Assembly (NCBI GenBank): GCA_000435075.1
Contig: FR890669.1
Span: 23,343 to 87,342, forward strand
Origin: Bacteroides sp. CAG:770
GTDB lineage: Bacteria; Bacteroidota; Bacteroidia; Bacteroidales; UBA932
DNA length: 64,000 nucleotides
Direction of reading: 5' to 3'
Position numbers and translations under genes: made by a program
Shown here: positions 34,969 to 43,758 of the stretch, one piece after another
How positions within the stretch are numbered: position 1 is the first letter of the stretch
Layout of the letters: every line of letters starts with the position of its first letter
Notes under the pieces: model-generated
The model's database searches: none
What the model was told of the DNA's origin: nothing
What the model saw: the letters and a program-made list of their open reading frames with translations, nothing else

Positions 34969-37287
34969 TTAGAAACTCAGTCCCATCCCGATGACCAATG
35001 AACGTGGAAGTGACGGACCGTAGATGTATCCGGAGTCACGCAATTTTCCCTTGTCAAAGTCTTTCTGATAGGCATTGAAAATGTTCTTGACACCGGTGTG
35101 GAGATTGATACGGCATGATTTCATGACATTGAATTCATAACTTATCTTGCAGCTCATATCCCAGAAGGACGGGGTGTTGACAGCTACATCCACATCGGTT
35201 CCGCTTCCCTTAAGATGCTGGGTAAGCATTGAACCTGTGTAGGTTCCGGAAAGGTCGATGTCGAAATTCTTGAATGGTGAGTAGCATGTTACCATGTAAC
35301 CATAGATGTCCGGAGAGCGGAACATTTTACTGACGGGAGCCACATTCTTGTCATCGCTCCATGCCTGAGCCTCATCATAACGGCTTCGCTGTATGGTCAG
35401 GCCTCCTTGCAGGCTGAAAATCTTGGAAACTGCCAGTTTGCCTTCCACTGTGCATCCATAGACTTTTGCGCCGGAACCATTGTACCGCTCCATGATTGTG
35501 CTCTTTCCGTCGTCGGTCTTGTTGCCTGTCTGTCTTAGCGAGTAGGTGTCCTTCAGGATGGTGAAGAAACCCTCCGCCATGAGATTTATGGAGACGTTGT
35601 CCAGGGAGAGATACCAGTCTGCCGAGGTGCTGAACGAGTGGGACTTTTCTTCCTTAAGATTGTCGGCAAGTTTGATTCTTATGCGGTCTCCTCCGGCAAC
35701 TGCGACATGTAAATCTTCATCGAAAGCTTGTGGCGCACGGAATCCTTTGGCATAGATTGCACGGAAACTCAGGTCACGGAACGGGCTGTAGCGGATATTG
35801 ACCCTTGGCGAGAATATCGGTTTGCGGATGAGATTATGCTTGTCGATACGGACACCTCCGAGAATACCCCAGTGCTCGTTTTTCCATTCGTTCTGGAGGT
35901 AAGAACCTATGATATTTATCTTCTGGGCAGTTTTATGGGCATATCCTAGTGAGATGTCATTCAGATTGTCGAAATTGTACTCCAGTCCAGCCGTGAGTTG
36001 TGCCGGCATGAAAAACAGACGGTCGAACTTGTACGAATACTGACCTCCGCCGACTGCCGTGAAATCAGTCGTCTTTCCATACGCATTCGGGTCCATTCCG
36101 GTTCCGTAGTAACTGTTTCTGCGGATGTGCTGTGCAGAAAGATAAGTATTCCAGATATGCTTGCCATCCTGGCTCTGTCCGTCATAACTGATTGAACCGC
36201 TGTTGTTTATGTGTTCGGTCTGCTCAGCAATAAGTGCCTCATGTGCAGGCCTGTCCAGACGGTCACCTCCGCGTCTGAATTCCTTGACGCCATGATACTC
36301 GAATTTAAGTTTCGAGAAGGGATTAATCCGGAGATGTCCTCTGGTGCCGACAGTTATGGTATTCAGGGTAGGGATTTCTGTAAACCCGTCGTTGTCAGCG
36401 TCATAGCCGTCTCTGGAACGTCGTTGTCCGAATACGAACAGTCCGCCTCTTCCGTTATCTGTGACCATGGACGCATTCATGCTGGTATTGTTGTCCAAGG
36501 CACCGCTCATGCCGATGGAGGTGAGTTCGTGGCTGATTCCTGCACTGGACCTCATGGCTTCTTTTGTGATGATATTGATTGTTCCTCCGATTGCAGAAGC
36601 TCCGAACAGGGCAGAACCGCCTCCACGCACCACTTCCACACGGTCTATCATTGATGCGGGTATCTGCTCCAATCCGTACACGCCCGCAAGGGCGGAAAAA
36701 ATCGGTCTGGAGTCAATGAGAATCTGCGAATAATGTCCGTCGAGTCCGTTGATTTTTGCCTGCGTGAATCCGCAGTTCTGGCAGTCGTTCTCGATCCTGA
36801 CTCCCGGCTGGAACGTGAGTCCTTCCGCCAGAGTAGGAGAGGAAGTGGTGGCGAAAATGCGGCTGTCAATGACATTGACAAGGGTTGGTGCCATCTTCCT
36901 CGATGTGCGGTTCCTGGTGGCGCTCACTACGACTCCATCAAGCGAGAGAGATTCCTCTTCGAGGCTGAAATTCACTTCGTAGGACTTTCCGGCCTCGATG
37001 TCGAGTGAAATTGTCGCGTCTTTGTATCCCACGAAAGACGCTATGATGTCGTGCTTGCCGAGTGGTAGGTTTCTGAGAGCATAATGTCCTGAAGATGAGG
37101 TCTGTATGCCGATTTGTGTGCCTCCGACCATTACTGTGACATAGGGGAGGTGTTCGCCTGTTTTCGCGTCAATGATATGACCTGCGATGCTCGCGTCGGA
37201 TTGTTTGTTCTGGGCAATTGTATGTCCGCTGAAGCACATGGCAAGTGTGGCCACTATGAGAGTGGCTAAAATATGTGTTGATTTCAT
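34969..37287 (-). CDS. TonB-dependent outer-membrane receptor, probably for a metal or metal complex
   Basis: 772 residues with a signal peptide (1 to about 25). Residues about 33-112 are a carboxypeptidase-regulatory-like domain (AGHIIDAKTGEHLPYVTVMV), then the plug (SLDGVVVSATRN, VRGGGSALFGASAIGGTINIIT) and the 22-strand barrel. There is no SusC-type length or SusD partner. The size and plug resemble BtuB/HmuR-like receptors for cobalamin, haem or chelated metals. The gene upstream on the same strand encodes a His-rich exported protein, which supports a metal link (inference). Confidence 0.88.
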   Translation of the reverse strand: MKSTHILATLIVATLAMCFSGHTIAQNKQSDASIAGHIIDAKTGEHLPYVTVMVGGTQIGIQTSSSGHYALRNLPLGKHDIIASFVGYKDATISLDIEAGKSYEVNFSLEEESLSLDGVVVSATRNRTSRKMAPTLVNVIDSRIFATTSSPTLAEGLTFQPGVRIENDCQNCGFTQAKINGLDGHYSQILIDSRPIFSALAGVYGLEQIPASMIDRVEVVRGGGSALFGASAIGGTINIITKEAMRSSAGISHELTSIGMSGALDNNTSMNASMVTDNGRGGLFVFGQRRSRDGYDADNDGFTEIPTLNTITVGTRGHLRINPFSKLKFEYHGVKEFRRGGDRLDRPAHEALIAEQTEHINNSGSISYDGQSQDGKHIWNTYLSAQHIRRNSYYGTGMDPNAYGKTTDFTAVGGGQYSYKFDRLFFMPAQLTAGLEYNFDNLNDISLGYAHKTAQKINIIGSYLQNEWKNEHWGILGGVRIDKHNLIRKPIFSPRVNIRYSPFRDLSFRAIYAKGFRAPQAFDEDLHVAVAGGDRIRIKLADNLKEEKSHSFSTSADWYLSLDNVSINLMAEGFFTILKDTYSLRQTGNKTDDGKSTIMERYNGSGAKVYGCTVEGKLAVSKIFSLQGGLTIQRSRYDEAQAWSDDKNVAPVSKMFRSPDIYGYMVTCYSPFKNFDIDLSGTYTGSMLTQHLKGSGTDVDVAVNTPSFWDMSCKISYEFNVMKSCRINLHTGVKNIFNAYQKDFDKGKLRDSGYIYGPSLPRSLVIGMGLSF

Positions 37288-37378
37288 GTATTCTGTATCG
37301 TTTGTGTGAAATTGACGTATGCATAGCCTTGGACAGGTTACGCATTCAATGGTTCAAAATGGTTTTGAAAGAGTTTGG

Positions 37379-37684
37379 CTATAACGACACAGGGGGAGCC
37401 CTAAGACCGAGGACATGGTGGAATACTGTCTGGACGACTTCCGGCAATGTCAGGACTGGAATGACCGGGAAACTCGGACTTTCCGCAGTGACGAATTCGA
37501 CATGACCGCTATCCAGATAGATGTTCGCAGAGATAATCTGCAGGAGCTGGATCTCGGAGTCACTGTGATTGTGGGCTTTTCCGCTCCAGGGATGTGAGTG
37601 CACGATACGTCCCTCCGGTCCCTCATGGACGTGGGGGAAGAGATTGGTCGATGCAAAAAAGAATGCAAACAACACAAGCGCCAA
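37379..37684 (-). CDS. His-rich exported small protein upstream of the TonB receptor
   Basis: The reading frame is open to 37735 and ends at 37379. No ATG is available. The -7 box TATCTTTG at 37722-37729 puts transcription start near 37716, so translation must begin later, perhaps at the TTG at 37684 (102 codons). The product has a hydrophobic export segment (LALVLFAFFFAS) and then FPHVHEGPEGRIVHSHPW with further HNH residues. Eight His in about 35 residues suggest binding of zinc, copper or similar ions. Small His-rich exported proteins often precede metal receptors in Bacteroidales. The start codon is uncertain. Confidence 0.6.
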   Translation of the reverse strand: MALVLFAFFFASTNLFPHVHEGPEGRIVHSHPWSGKAHNHSDSEIQLLQIISANIYLDSGHVEFVTAESPSFPVIPVLTLPEVVQTVFHHVLGLRAPPVSL

Positions 37685-37721
37685 TGCGCTTTTATATTTG
37701 AGGTGACGTGTCCTGCGGCGG

Positions 37722-37729
37722 CAAAGATA
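37722..37729 (-). promoter_or_regulatory. -7 box of the His-rich/TonB operon
   Basis: Plus strand CAAAGATA, minus strand TATCTTTG. It overlaps the open frame of the His-rich gene and so excludes starts upstream of about 37715. Confidence 0.6.
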
Positions 37730-37770
37730 GCACAAAAATCGGGAAAGCCATGGCTTAGGCTGCGTAGTCC

Positions 37771-37801
37771 TTTGCGAATTTGAGCAAATCCATTAACTTT
37801 G
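37771..37801 (+). promoter_or_regulatory. Promoter of the Pif1-type helicase gene
   Basis: TTTG at 37771-37774, 19 bp spacer, TAACTTTG at 37794-37801, 33 bp before the start codon. Confidence 0.75.
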
Positions 37802-37834
37802 TTTGGAACCGGATAACTAGTCGGACATTGAAAG

Positions 37835-39931
37835 ATGGAAAGTGGAAATTTTGAATTGAATGTTGCCAGATTCATTGTAGAGAAGACGGATATGAGTCTG
37901 TTTCTTACTGGCAAGGCGGGGACGGGTAAGACCACGTTTCTCCGTGACGTCGTGCGCCATACGAAAAAGAAATGCATTGTGCTGGCACCTACCGGAATAG
38001 CTGCTGTCAATGCCGGGGCGATGACCATCCATTCTTTCTTCCAGTTCGGCCTCGGGCCATTCGTCAAGGACGTCATTGAACCGAAATCTGATTTCAGGAT
38101 CAACAAGTCGAAACTGGAACTTATCCGCAATCTCCAGCTGCTGATAATCGATGAGGTGTCTATGGTACGGGCAGATCTGATGGACCACATTGATGTGGAA
38201 CTCAGGCGTATCCGGCGCAACAGCAAGCCATTCGGCGGGGTTCAGCTTCTCATGATCGGGGATTTGCAGCAGCTTCCTCCGATTGCCCACGGCGGAGAGG
38301 ATGAGCTTCTGAGACAGTATTACAAGACGTTGTATTTCTTCAGTAGTGCTGCACTTAAAAGCATGAAGTACAGCTGTATAGAACTTAAGACCGTCTATCG
38401 CCAGACTGACGGGCATTTCATCAATATCCTGAATCACGCCAGAGAATGCACGCTGACAAATCAGGATATATCCGACCTCAATACGCGCTATATTCCGGAC
38501 TTTTCGCCTAGGCCGGAAGACGGCTATATCAGGCTGATGACGCACAACCGGCAGGTGGATTATATCAATGCTACTGAAATGGCAAAGCTTGACAGTCACC
38601 CGTTTACATTCGAGGCAGCCGTGACGGGCACGTTCCCTGAGGAGTCTTATCCGACAGCAAATAGTCTGACATTGAAAAAGGGCGCCCAGGTGATGTTCAT
38701 CAAGAATGATCCGGAGCGTCGTTTCATAAATGGTACACTGGGAGAGGTCAGAAGCATTGACAAGAACTGCATTGCCGTAAGGCTGGCTGAATCGGGGAAG
38801 ACGATTGAGGTCGAGCCGATGGAGTGGCAGAATATCCGCTATCAGTTCGATGATGAGACTAAAGAGATATCATCCAAGCAGATAGGAAGGTTTAAGCAAT
38901 ATCCGCTGAAGGCTGCGTGGGCCATAACCGTACACAAGAGCCAGGGACTTACATTCGACAAGGCTATCATTGACGTGCATGCTGCTTTTTCTCCGGGTCA
39001 GGCATACGTGGCGCTCAGCCGTTGCCGCACTTTGGAGGGGCTCGTCCTGAGTTCGCCGGTATCGGCGTCTGTTTTCATGAAGGACAAGGCTGTGGATGCG
39101 TATATGAACTACATCTATTGTCCTGTCCAGGAGCTTGCCTTTTCCTCTTGCTATGAGTATTTCGAATACGAGAAAAAGCCTGAGTCTGAAGCCGTTGGCT
39201 CTGAGGAAAAGGTCAATGCCAAAAAGGTCAATGCAGAAAGGATAAATACTGAAAAGTCCGATGCGGAAAAACCGGCAGTGCCTGCGAAAATCCCCGATAC
39301 GGCCCTTGCACGTGAACTGAGGTCCTGGAGATACGAGCGGGCAAACGAAATTGACAAGCCTGCGTTTGTGGTTTTTTCCAATGCCGCCTTGGCGGGGATT
39401 GCCCATCTTCGACCTACGACATTGACAGAACTCCTTAAGGTGCCGGGAGTCGGGCCGGCGAAGGTCAATGCTTATGGAGAGGAGATTATCGGCATTGTCC
39501 GGAGTCATCTCGATGATGATGACCTCGAACAGGGAGAGACCTTTTCCGAAGCAAGTGAAGCTGACAACCATGATGTCGTTTCTGATGCGCCGAAAAAGGT
39601 GAAGAAGGAGGAACGGCGTGATGATGAAGGCAACAAACTTACATCAGTAGAATACTCTTATTGGCTTTATAAACAAGGATATACGATAGCTCAGATTGCT
39701 GAAAAGCGCGGTCTGAATCCTTCTACGATAGAGGGACATCTGGTGCGGTATGTGGCTTCAGGAGATATCGATGTCCATGATTTTATCGATGGGGATACCT
39801 TGGAGAAGATCGAAGCATACCTCGCAGGACATCCAGATGAGAAGGCATTGAAACCGATCTACGAATATTTCGATTCAAAGATCTCCTATGGGGCTTTGCG
39901 CATGGCCATTGCTGCCATCAGAAAAGAATAA
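37835..39931 (+). CDS. Pif1/RecD-type helicase with HRDC and HTH C-terminal domains
   Basis: 698 residues. The helicase core has Walker A GKAGTGKTT at 26-34, APTGIAA (motif Ia), IIDEVSMV (motif II), IGDLQQLPP (motif III) and the late motifs VHKSQGLTFDKA and YVALSRCR. This is an SF1B enzyme of the Pif1 group, moving 5' to 3' on DNA. A charged Lys/Glu-rich linker lies near 445-485, then an HRDC domain (about 490-565) and a C-terminal helix-turn-helix of the HTH_40 type (about 605-695), as in Bacteroidota RecQ proteins. Likely role: unwinding G-quadruplexes, forks or recombination intermediates. Confidence 0.88.
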   Translation: MESGNFELNVARFIVEKTDMSLFLTGKAGTGKTTFLRDVVRHTKKKCIVLAPTGIAAVNAGAMTIHSFFQFGLGPFVKDVIEPKSDFRINKSKLELIRNLQLLIIDEVSMVRADLMDHIDVELRRIRRNSKPFGGVQLLMIGDLQQLPPIAHGGEDELLRQYYKTLYFFSSAALKSMKYSCIELKTVYRQTDGHFINILNHARECTLTNQDISDLNTRYIPDFSPRPEDGYIRLMTHNRQVDYINATEMAKLDSHPFTFEAAVTGTFPEESYPTANSLTLKKGAQVMFIKNDPERRFINGTLGEVRSIDKNCIAVRLAESGKTIEVEPMEWQNIRYQFDDETKEISSKQIGRFKQYPLKAAWAITVHKSQGLTFDKAIIDVHAAFSPGQAYVALSRCRTLEGLVLSSPVSASVFMKDKAVDAYMNYIYCPVQELAFSSCYEYFEYEKKPESEAVGSEEKVNAKKVNAERINTEKSDAEKPAVPAKIPDTALARELRSWRYERANEIDKPAFVVFSNAALAGIAHLRPTTLTELLKVPGVGPAKVNAYGEEIIGIVRSHLDDDDLEQGETFSEASEADNHDVVSDAPKKVKKEERRDDEGNKLTSVEYSYWLYKQGYTIAQIAEKRGLNPSTIEGHLVRYVASGDIDVHDFIDGDTLEKIEAYLAGHPDEKALKPIYEYFDSKISYGALRMAIAAIRKE

Positions 39932-39976
39932 TACTGAAGGGTTCCTTGTAGGATAACGATGAATTGCATGACATAC

Positions 39977-40007
39977 TTTGCAAATCGGATAAAACCGGAT
40001 ATATTTG
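39977..40007 (+). promoter_or_regulatory. Promoter of the MetE-like gene
   Basis: TTTG at 39977-39980, 19 bp spacer, TATATTTG at 40000-40007, 31 bp before ATG 40039. Confidence 0.8.
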
Positions 40008-40038
40008 TGTCAGACAACGAACAAACAATATAGATATT

Positions 40039-41118
40039 ATGAGAAAGACCATTAACGGAATTCAAGTTCCGCAGAGAGCGGACTTTGTGGGAAGTTTCCT
40101 TCGTCCGGCAGACCTTTCGGACGGCAATAGGGACGAGCGTGTCGCCCAGCTGGTAGAGAAACAGAAGGAATTGGGATATACACTTATCACAGACGGCGAA
40201 TTCAACAGAACATTCTGGCACCTCGATTTTTTCTGGGGACTGGGTGGCACGGCCCACGAAAAGGGAGGTGATGTCGCCTTCAACGGGGAAACTGCGCGGC
40301 TTGACAATGTGTTTCTTACCGGGAAACTCTTTGCACAGCCACATCCATTCATAGAAGCATACAAGAAACTTAAGCGTCACGAAGATGCCGAACACATCGC
40401 AAAACTGACAATCCCTGCCCCTGCCCAGTTCCTCCAGCAGCTTATCGTTCCCCTTAACTATTTGGGAACCCGCTCCATTTATCCGGATATGGATGAACTG
40501 ATTCACGACATCGCTTCGGTATATCAGGACTTTATCCGTCAGTACTATGCTGCAGGCGGCCGCTATCTGCAACTGGATGACTGTACATGGGGTGCAATTG
40601 TTGGAGAAGCAGCAAAGCAGAGGTATGAGAGAGTCGGTAAGGACCTGGATACGATTAAAGATCAGTTCCTTGCAGTAAACAATCTTGCTATCGAAGGCCA
40701 TCCTGAAGACTTGGTTATAGCCTCGCACATATGCCGCGGCAACTATCACTCCACATGGTTCAACAGCGGTGCCTATGACTCTGTGGCTGATTGGGTTTTT
40801 GCGCGGGAAAATGTAGATGTGCTTTATCTCGAATATGATGACGAACGTTCCGGAGGATTCGGGCCATTGGCTAAAGTAAGCGCAAACAAACATGTAGTGC
40901 TCGGCCTGATTACAACGAAGAGCCCTGTGCTCGAGGACGAAGACACTGTCATCAGGCGCATTCATGAGGCCTCGGAGTACATTCCGCTTGAACGGCTGTC
41001 GCTTTCTCCTCAATGCGGTTTCGCGTCCTGCGCTATCGGAAACAAACTGACTCCGGATGAGCAATGGGAAAAACTGAAATTGATAAAAAGGATTTCCGAA
41101 AAGGTCTGGGGCAAGTAA
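40039..41118 (+). CDS. Cobalamin-independent methionine synthase-like protein (YxjG type)
   Basis: 359 residues from ATG 40039, chosen because the promoter lies just upstream of it; an in-frame start at 39964 would precede the promoter. It corresponds to the C-terminal, catalytic barrel of MetE only, as in YxjG/YxjH. The zinc ligands are visible: His and Cys in SHICRGN, Glu in YLEYDDE and Cys in SPQCGFAS. These proteins move a methyl group to homocysteine or related thiols; the methyl donor of the short forms is not well defined. Cytoplasmic. Fourteen bp before the lactonase gene, so they may be co-transcribed. Confidence 0.85.
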   Translation: MRKTINGIQVPQRADFVGSFLRPADLSDGNRDERVAQLVEKQKELGYTLITDGEFNRTFWHLDFFWGLGGTAHEKGGDVAFNGETARLDNVFLTGKLFAQPHPFIEAYKKLKRHEDAEHIAKLTIPAPAQFLQQLIVPLNYLGTRSIYPDMDELIHDIASVYQDFIRQYYAAGGRYLQLDDCTWGAIVGEAAKQRYERVGKDLDTIKDQFLAVNNLAIEGHPEDLVIASHICRGNYHSTWFNSGAYDSVADWVFARENVDVLYLEYDDERSGGFGPLAKVSANKHVVLGLITTKSPVLEDEDTVIRRIHEASEYIPLERLSLSPQCGFASCAIGNKLTPDEQWEKLKLIKRISEKVWGK

Positions 41119-41132
41119 ACGTATAGAAACAG

Positions 41133-42260
41133 ATGAATATGAGTAAAAGGAAATTTGGTTTTTGGACTTGCGGCCTGGCAGCATTGACCTCATTTATGAT
41201 GGTGGGATGCGGCAGCAAGCCTCTGACGATGGTTGTGGGGACGTACACAGATGATTGCGCCAGCAGGGGAGTTTACAGTTACTTTTTTGATCAGGAGAAG
41301 GGTGTTCTGGTCACAGGTAAAGGTGAAGACAGGTTTGCGGAGGCTCCCGGTGCTGTCGGTCTGGCAGAGATAAGGAATCCGTCTTATATGACATTGTCTG
41401 CTGACGGGAGGTATGTCTATGCGGTGCGCGAGGTCGCAGACAGTACTGCATCTGCAGCCACATTGTCACTCGACAGAAAGACCGGTGTGATGCAATTGAT
41501 TGGAAATGAGCTTACTGACGGAAAAGACCCGTGCTATATCTCGACGAATGGAAAAGTAGTAATGACTGCCAACTACTCTTCCGGCAATGTCACGGAATTT
41601 CCTGTCGGAGACGATGGTGCCCTGAAGCCTCATGATTTCCTCTACAGGACAGGTCTCGGCGGTCCGGACAGTACCCGTCAGAATATTCCGCATGCCCATT
41701 GCGCTCTTTTCAATGCTGCCGGAACGGAACTGTATGTCTCCGAGTTCAGTGCCGATGTCGTGGCAAGATACGATGTGGCCACCAGGCAGTGCAGACGAAT
41801 TCAGCTGCCATCGGATTTCGGGCCGAGGCACATAGTCCTCAATGATGGTGAAGACAAGGCGTACGTCATAGGTGAGCTTTCGGGAAGTATCGCTGTCATT
41901 GACACGGAATCCGGCAGAGTCGTCCAGACCGTTTGCGCTGATACTGTCAATGCCAGGGGCAGCGCTGACATCCATTTTTCTCCCGACGGGCGGTTCCTAT
42001 ATGCCAGCAACAGGCTCCAGAATGACGGAATCGCGATATTTAAGGTCAATGCTGACGGAACCTTGGCCAAAATCGGTTACCGTAACACGGGTATTCATCC
42101 AAGAAACTTCAATATCACTCCTAACGGAAAGTTCCTTCTGGTCGCTTGCCGTGACAGTGGCTGCATCCAGATTTTCAGGCGGAACGTCAGGACCGGTCTC
42201 CTGTCTGATACAGGTCGAACCATAGTACTCGACAAGCCTGTTTGCATCGTGTTTGTCTGA
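41133..42260 (+). CDS. Lactonase-family seven-bladed propeller lipoprotein
   Basis: 375 residues; ATG 41139 is also possible. The lipobox is MVGC. The rest is a beta-propeller of the 6-phosphogluconolactonase type (PF10282): VVGTYTD, PSYMTLSADGRYVYAV, GKDPCYIST, HCALFNAAGTELYVSEF, GPRHIVLND, SADIHFSPDGRFLYASNR and HPRNFNITPNGKFLLVA. In lipoprotein form it cannot serve the cytosolic pentose phosphate route, so another lactone or a binding role is more likely. It is followed by a cluster of inverted repeats. Confidence 0.85.
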   Translation: MNMSKRKFGFWTCGLAALTSFMMVGCGSKPLTMVVGTYTDDCASRGVYSYFFDQEKGVLVTGKGEDRFAEAPGAVGLAEIRNPSYMTLSADGRYVYAVREVADSTASAATLSLDRKTGVMQLIGNELTDGKDPCYISTNGKVVMTANYSSGNVTEFPVGDDGALKPHDFLYRTGLGGPDSTRQNIPHAHCALFNAAGTELYVSEFSADVVARYDVATRQCRRIQLPSDFGPRHIVLNDGEDKAYVIGELSGSIAVIDTESGRVVQTVCADTVNARGSADIHFSPDGRFLYASNRLQNDGIAIFKVNADGTLAKIGYRNTGIHPRNFNITPNGKFLLVACRDSGCIQIFRRNVRTGLLSDTGRTIVLDKPVCIVFV

Positions 42261-42278
42261 TATGGCCTGATATCCATA

Positions 42279-42320
42279 AAGACAATAAATCTTGCCGGTA
42301 TCGGCAAGATTTATTGTCTT
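42279..42320. terminator. Perfect 19-bp stem-loop terminator
   Basis: The arms, beginning AAGACAATAAATCTTGCCG and ending at 42320, pair over all 19 bp around the loop GTAT. Convergent genes flank it. Confidence 0.8.
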
Positions 42321-42321
42321 A

Positions 42322-42377
42322 GTAACCTTCAAATTTGAAGGTTACTTAATTCGGCAAATGGATGAAATGTTTGCCGA
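42322..42377. repeat. Two further inverted repeats next to the terminator
   Basis: GTAACCTTC-AAATTT-GAAGGTTAC at 42322-42345 is a perfect palindrome. TCGGCAAA at 42351-42358 pairs with TTTGCCGA at 42370-42377. The TTGCCGA core recurs at 43182-43197 and 43234-43243 by the Fic gene. Confidence 0.7.
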
Positions 42378-42398
42378 TAGAAATTGTCAATGCGGGAA

Positions 42399-42986
42399 CT
42401 ACCACTTGTTGTAGTGAATCTTCGAAGGGTCCCATTTGTCTTTCGGCTGGAATTCACCATCAGGGTGTCCTACGGGGACTATGCAGAGAGGGTGGATGTT
42501 TTCAGGAAGTTCCAGTGCATTTTTCACGATTGCGGAACGCTCATCGTCAGACGCTGCTGTCCAGACTGCACCGAGTCCCATTGCTTCAGCGGCCAAAAGC
42601 AAATTCTCTGTTGCAGCAGAGCAGTCATCTACCCAGAATTTCTTATAATCAGAAAGATCTCCGCAGACAACAATCGCCAATGGTGCAGTATCCAGCCTTG
42701 CATAAGGGAGCGATTCTGCCATCGAAGCCAGCTTCTCCTTGTCGTTCACCACTACAAATCTCCACGGCTGCTTATTCATTGCGCTAGGGGCTGCCATCGC
42801 CGCTCTCAGCAATGTCTCCACCTGCTTGTCAGAAACCGGTTCTGATGTGAATTTGCGCACAGATTTGCGGGCGAAGATGTTCTCCAGGACTATATCAGCC
42901 TTCTGCGATTCGGAAATATTGTTACAAGATACCATAGGAATAAATGTTAGTCCCGCTATTGCGAGTAATTTTGTAAATCTGTTCAT
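42399..42986 (-). CDS. Nitroreductase-family lipoprotein
   Basis: 195 residues from the ATG at 42986; an in-frame start at 43025 would add charged residues before the signal peptide. The lipobox is MVSC. The mature part is a flavin-dependent nitroreductase: RKSVRKFTSEPV, AAPSAMNKQPWRFVVV, ATENLLLAAEAMGLGAVW and VPVGHP (PF00881). FMN-binding Arg and Ser residues are in place. It reduces nitro compounds or quinones with NAD(P)H; an exported lipid-anchored form is unusual but occurs in Bacteroidales. The physiological substrate is unknown. Confidence 0.82.
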   Translation of the reverse strand: MNRFTKLLAIAGLTFIPMVSCNNISESQKADIVLENIFARKSVRKFTSEPVSDKQVETLLRAAMAAPSAMNKQPWRFVVVNDKEKLASMAESLPYARLDTAPLAIVVCGDLSDYKKFWVDDCSAATENLLLAAEAMGLGAVWTAASDDERSAIVKNALELPENIHPLCIVPVGHPDGEFQPKDKWDPSKIHYNKW

Positions 42987-43181
42987 TTGAAAAAACTGTT
43001 TGTCAAACCGCGGAACACACTGCAAAATTTTTACCAGAATAAAAGCTGAGACAGTCTCTTATGTCAATTTTTCCGAAATTCGGAAACTGTTCTATGGAGT
43101 CGCTTGTTTAGTTCCGCCGAGCGCTGAATCTCGCTTGGTGCAGACGATTCGCAATGTTTGAGAGCTTGGAATGCCTGAAAC

Positions 43182-43243
43182 TTGCCGATATCGGCAAAAT
43201 TCATTAAATTTGCATTGACATTGAACAAAAATATTTGCCGATA
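43182..43243 (+). promoter_or_regulatory. Fic gene promoter with overlapping palindromic operator
   Basis: TTGCCGATATCGGCAA at 43182-43197 is a perfect palindrome whose first TTG lies exactly 20 bp before the -7 box TAAATTTG (43205-43212), so it covers the -33 box. A further half site TTTGCCGATA sits at 43234-43243, directly before the ATG. A DNA-binding protein here would block transcription, and the Fic protein's own HTH is a candidate (inference). Confidence 0.6.
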
Positions 43244-43245
43244 AT

Positions 43246-43752
43246 ATGGGTTATATTTCTATTGCTGAATTTGCAGGAAAGAATGGTGTTTCCGAAAGGA
43301 CTGTCCGGAATTGGTGCTCTTCTGGAAAGATGGAGGGCGCTTTCTCATCAAGAAAATCCTGGTTCAATGTCGGGGAGTATAAGAAACTTCCCAATGAGGT
43401 CGGAGGAAATCAGACTTGTCCACCGGAGAAGGTACATTCTATGGTGAGCGTACTGCTCAAGTCTTATAACTCCAAAAAGAAGAAGACATTGGACGATATC
43501 ATTGACTTTCACAAGCAGTTCGAGTCAATTCATCCGTTTCAGGATGGGAATGGAAGAACTGGACGGCTTATCATGTTCAAAGAATGCCTGTCCAGTGGGA
43601 TAGTGCCGTTCATCATAACTGATGACCTTAAGTATTATTATTACAGAGGTCTTCAGAATTGGCCGGATATTCCTGGCTATTTGAGAGATACCTGCCTGAC
43701 TGCGCAGGATAATTACGCGACTTTGCTTGTATACTTTGGAATCAAGCATTGA
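43246..43752 (+). CDS. Shortened HTH-Fic protein lacking the inhibitory helix
   Basis: 168 residues. Residues 1-30 are an excisionase-like HTH (ISIAEFAGKNGVSERTVRNW). The full Fic catalytic motif HPFQDGNGRTGR is at 96-107, followed by the normal C-terminus. Full-length members of this family, as I recall them, have about 280-290 residues, with a middle part between the HTH and the segment SRKSWFNVGEYKKLPNEVGG (here 35-54). That missing part carries the SxxxEG inhibitory helix. Here GKMEGAF runs straight into SSRKSW, so about 115 residues appear to be deleted in frame. The protein may be an unrestrained AMPylating enzyme or a dead remnant. Confidence 0.75.
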   Translation: MGYISIAEFAGKNGVSERTVRNWCSSGKMEGAFSSRKSWFNVGEYKKLPNEVGGNQTCPPEKVHSMVSVLLKSYNSKKKKTLDDIIDFHKQFESIHPFQDGNGRTGRLIMFKECLSSGIVPFIITDDLKYYYYRGLQNWPDIPGYLRDTCLTAQDNYATLLVYFGIKH

Positions 43753-43758
43753 CCTCAG

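Noticed and set aside
36211..36654. Open frame of 147 codons on the plus strand
   Set aside because: Shadow of the TonB receptor gene on the other strand.
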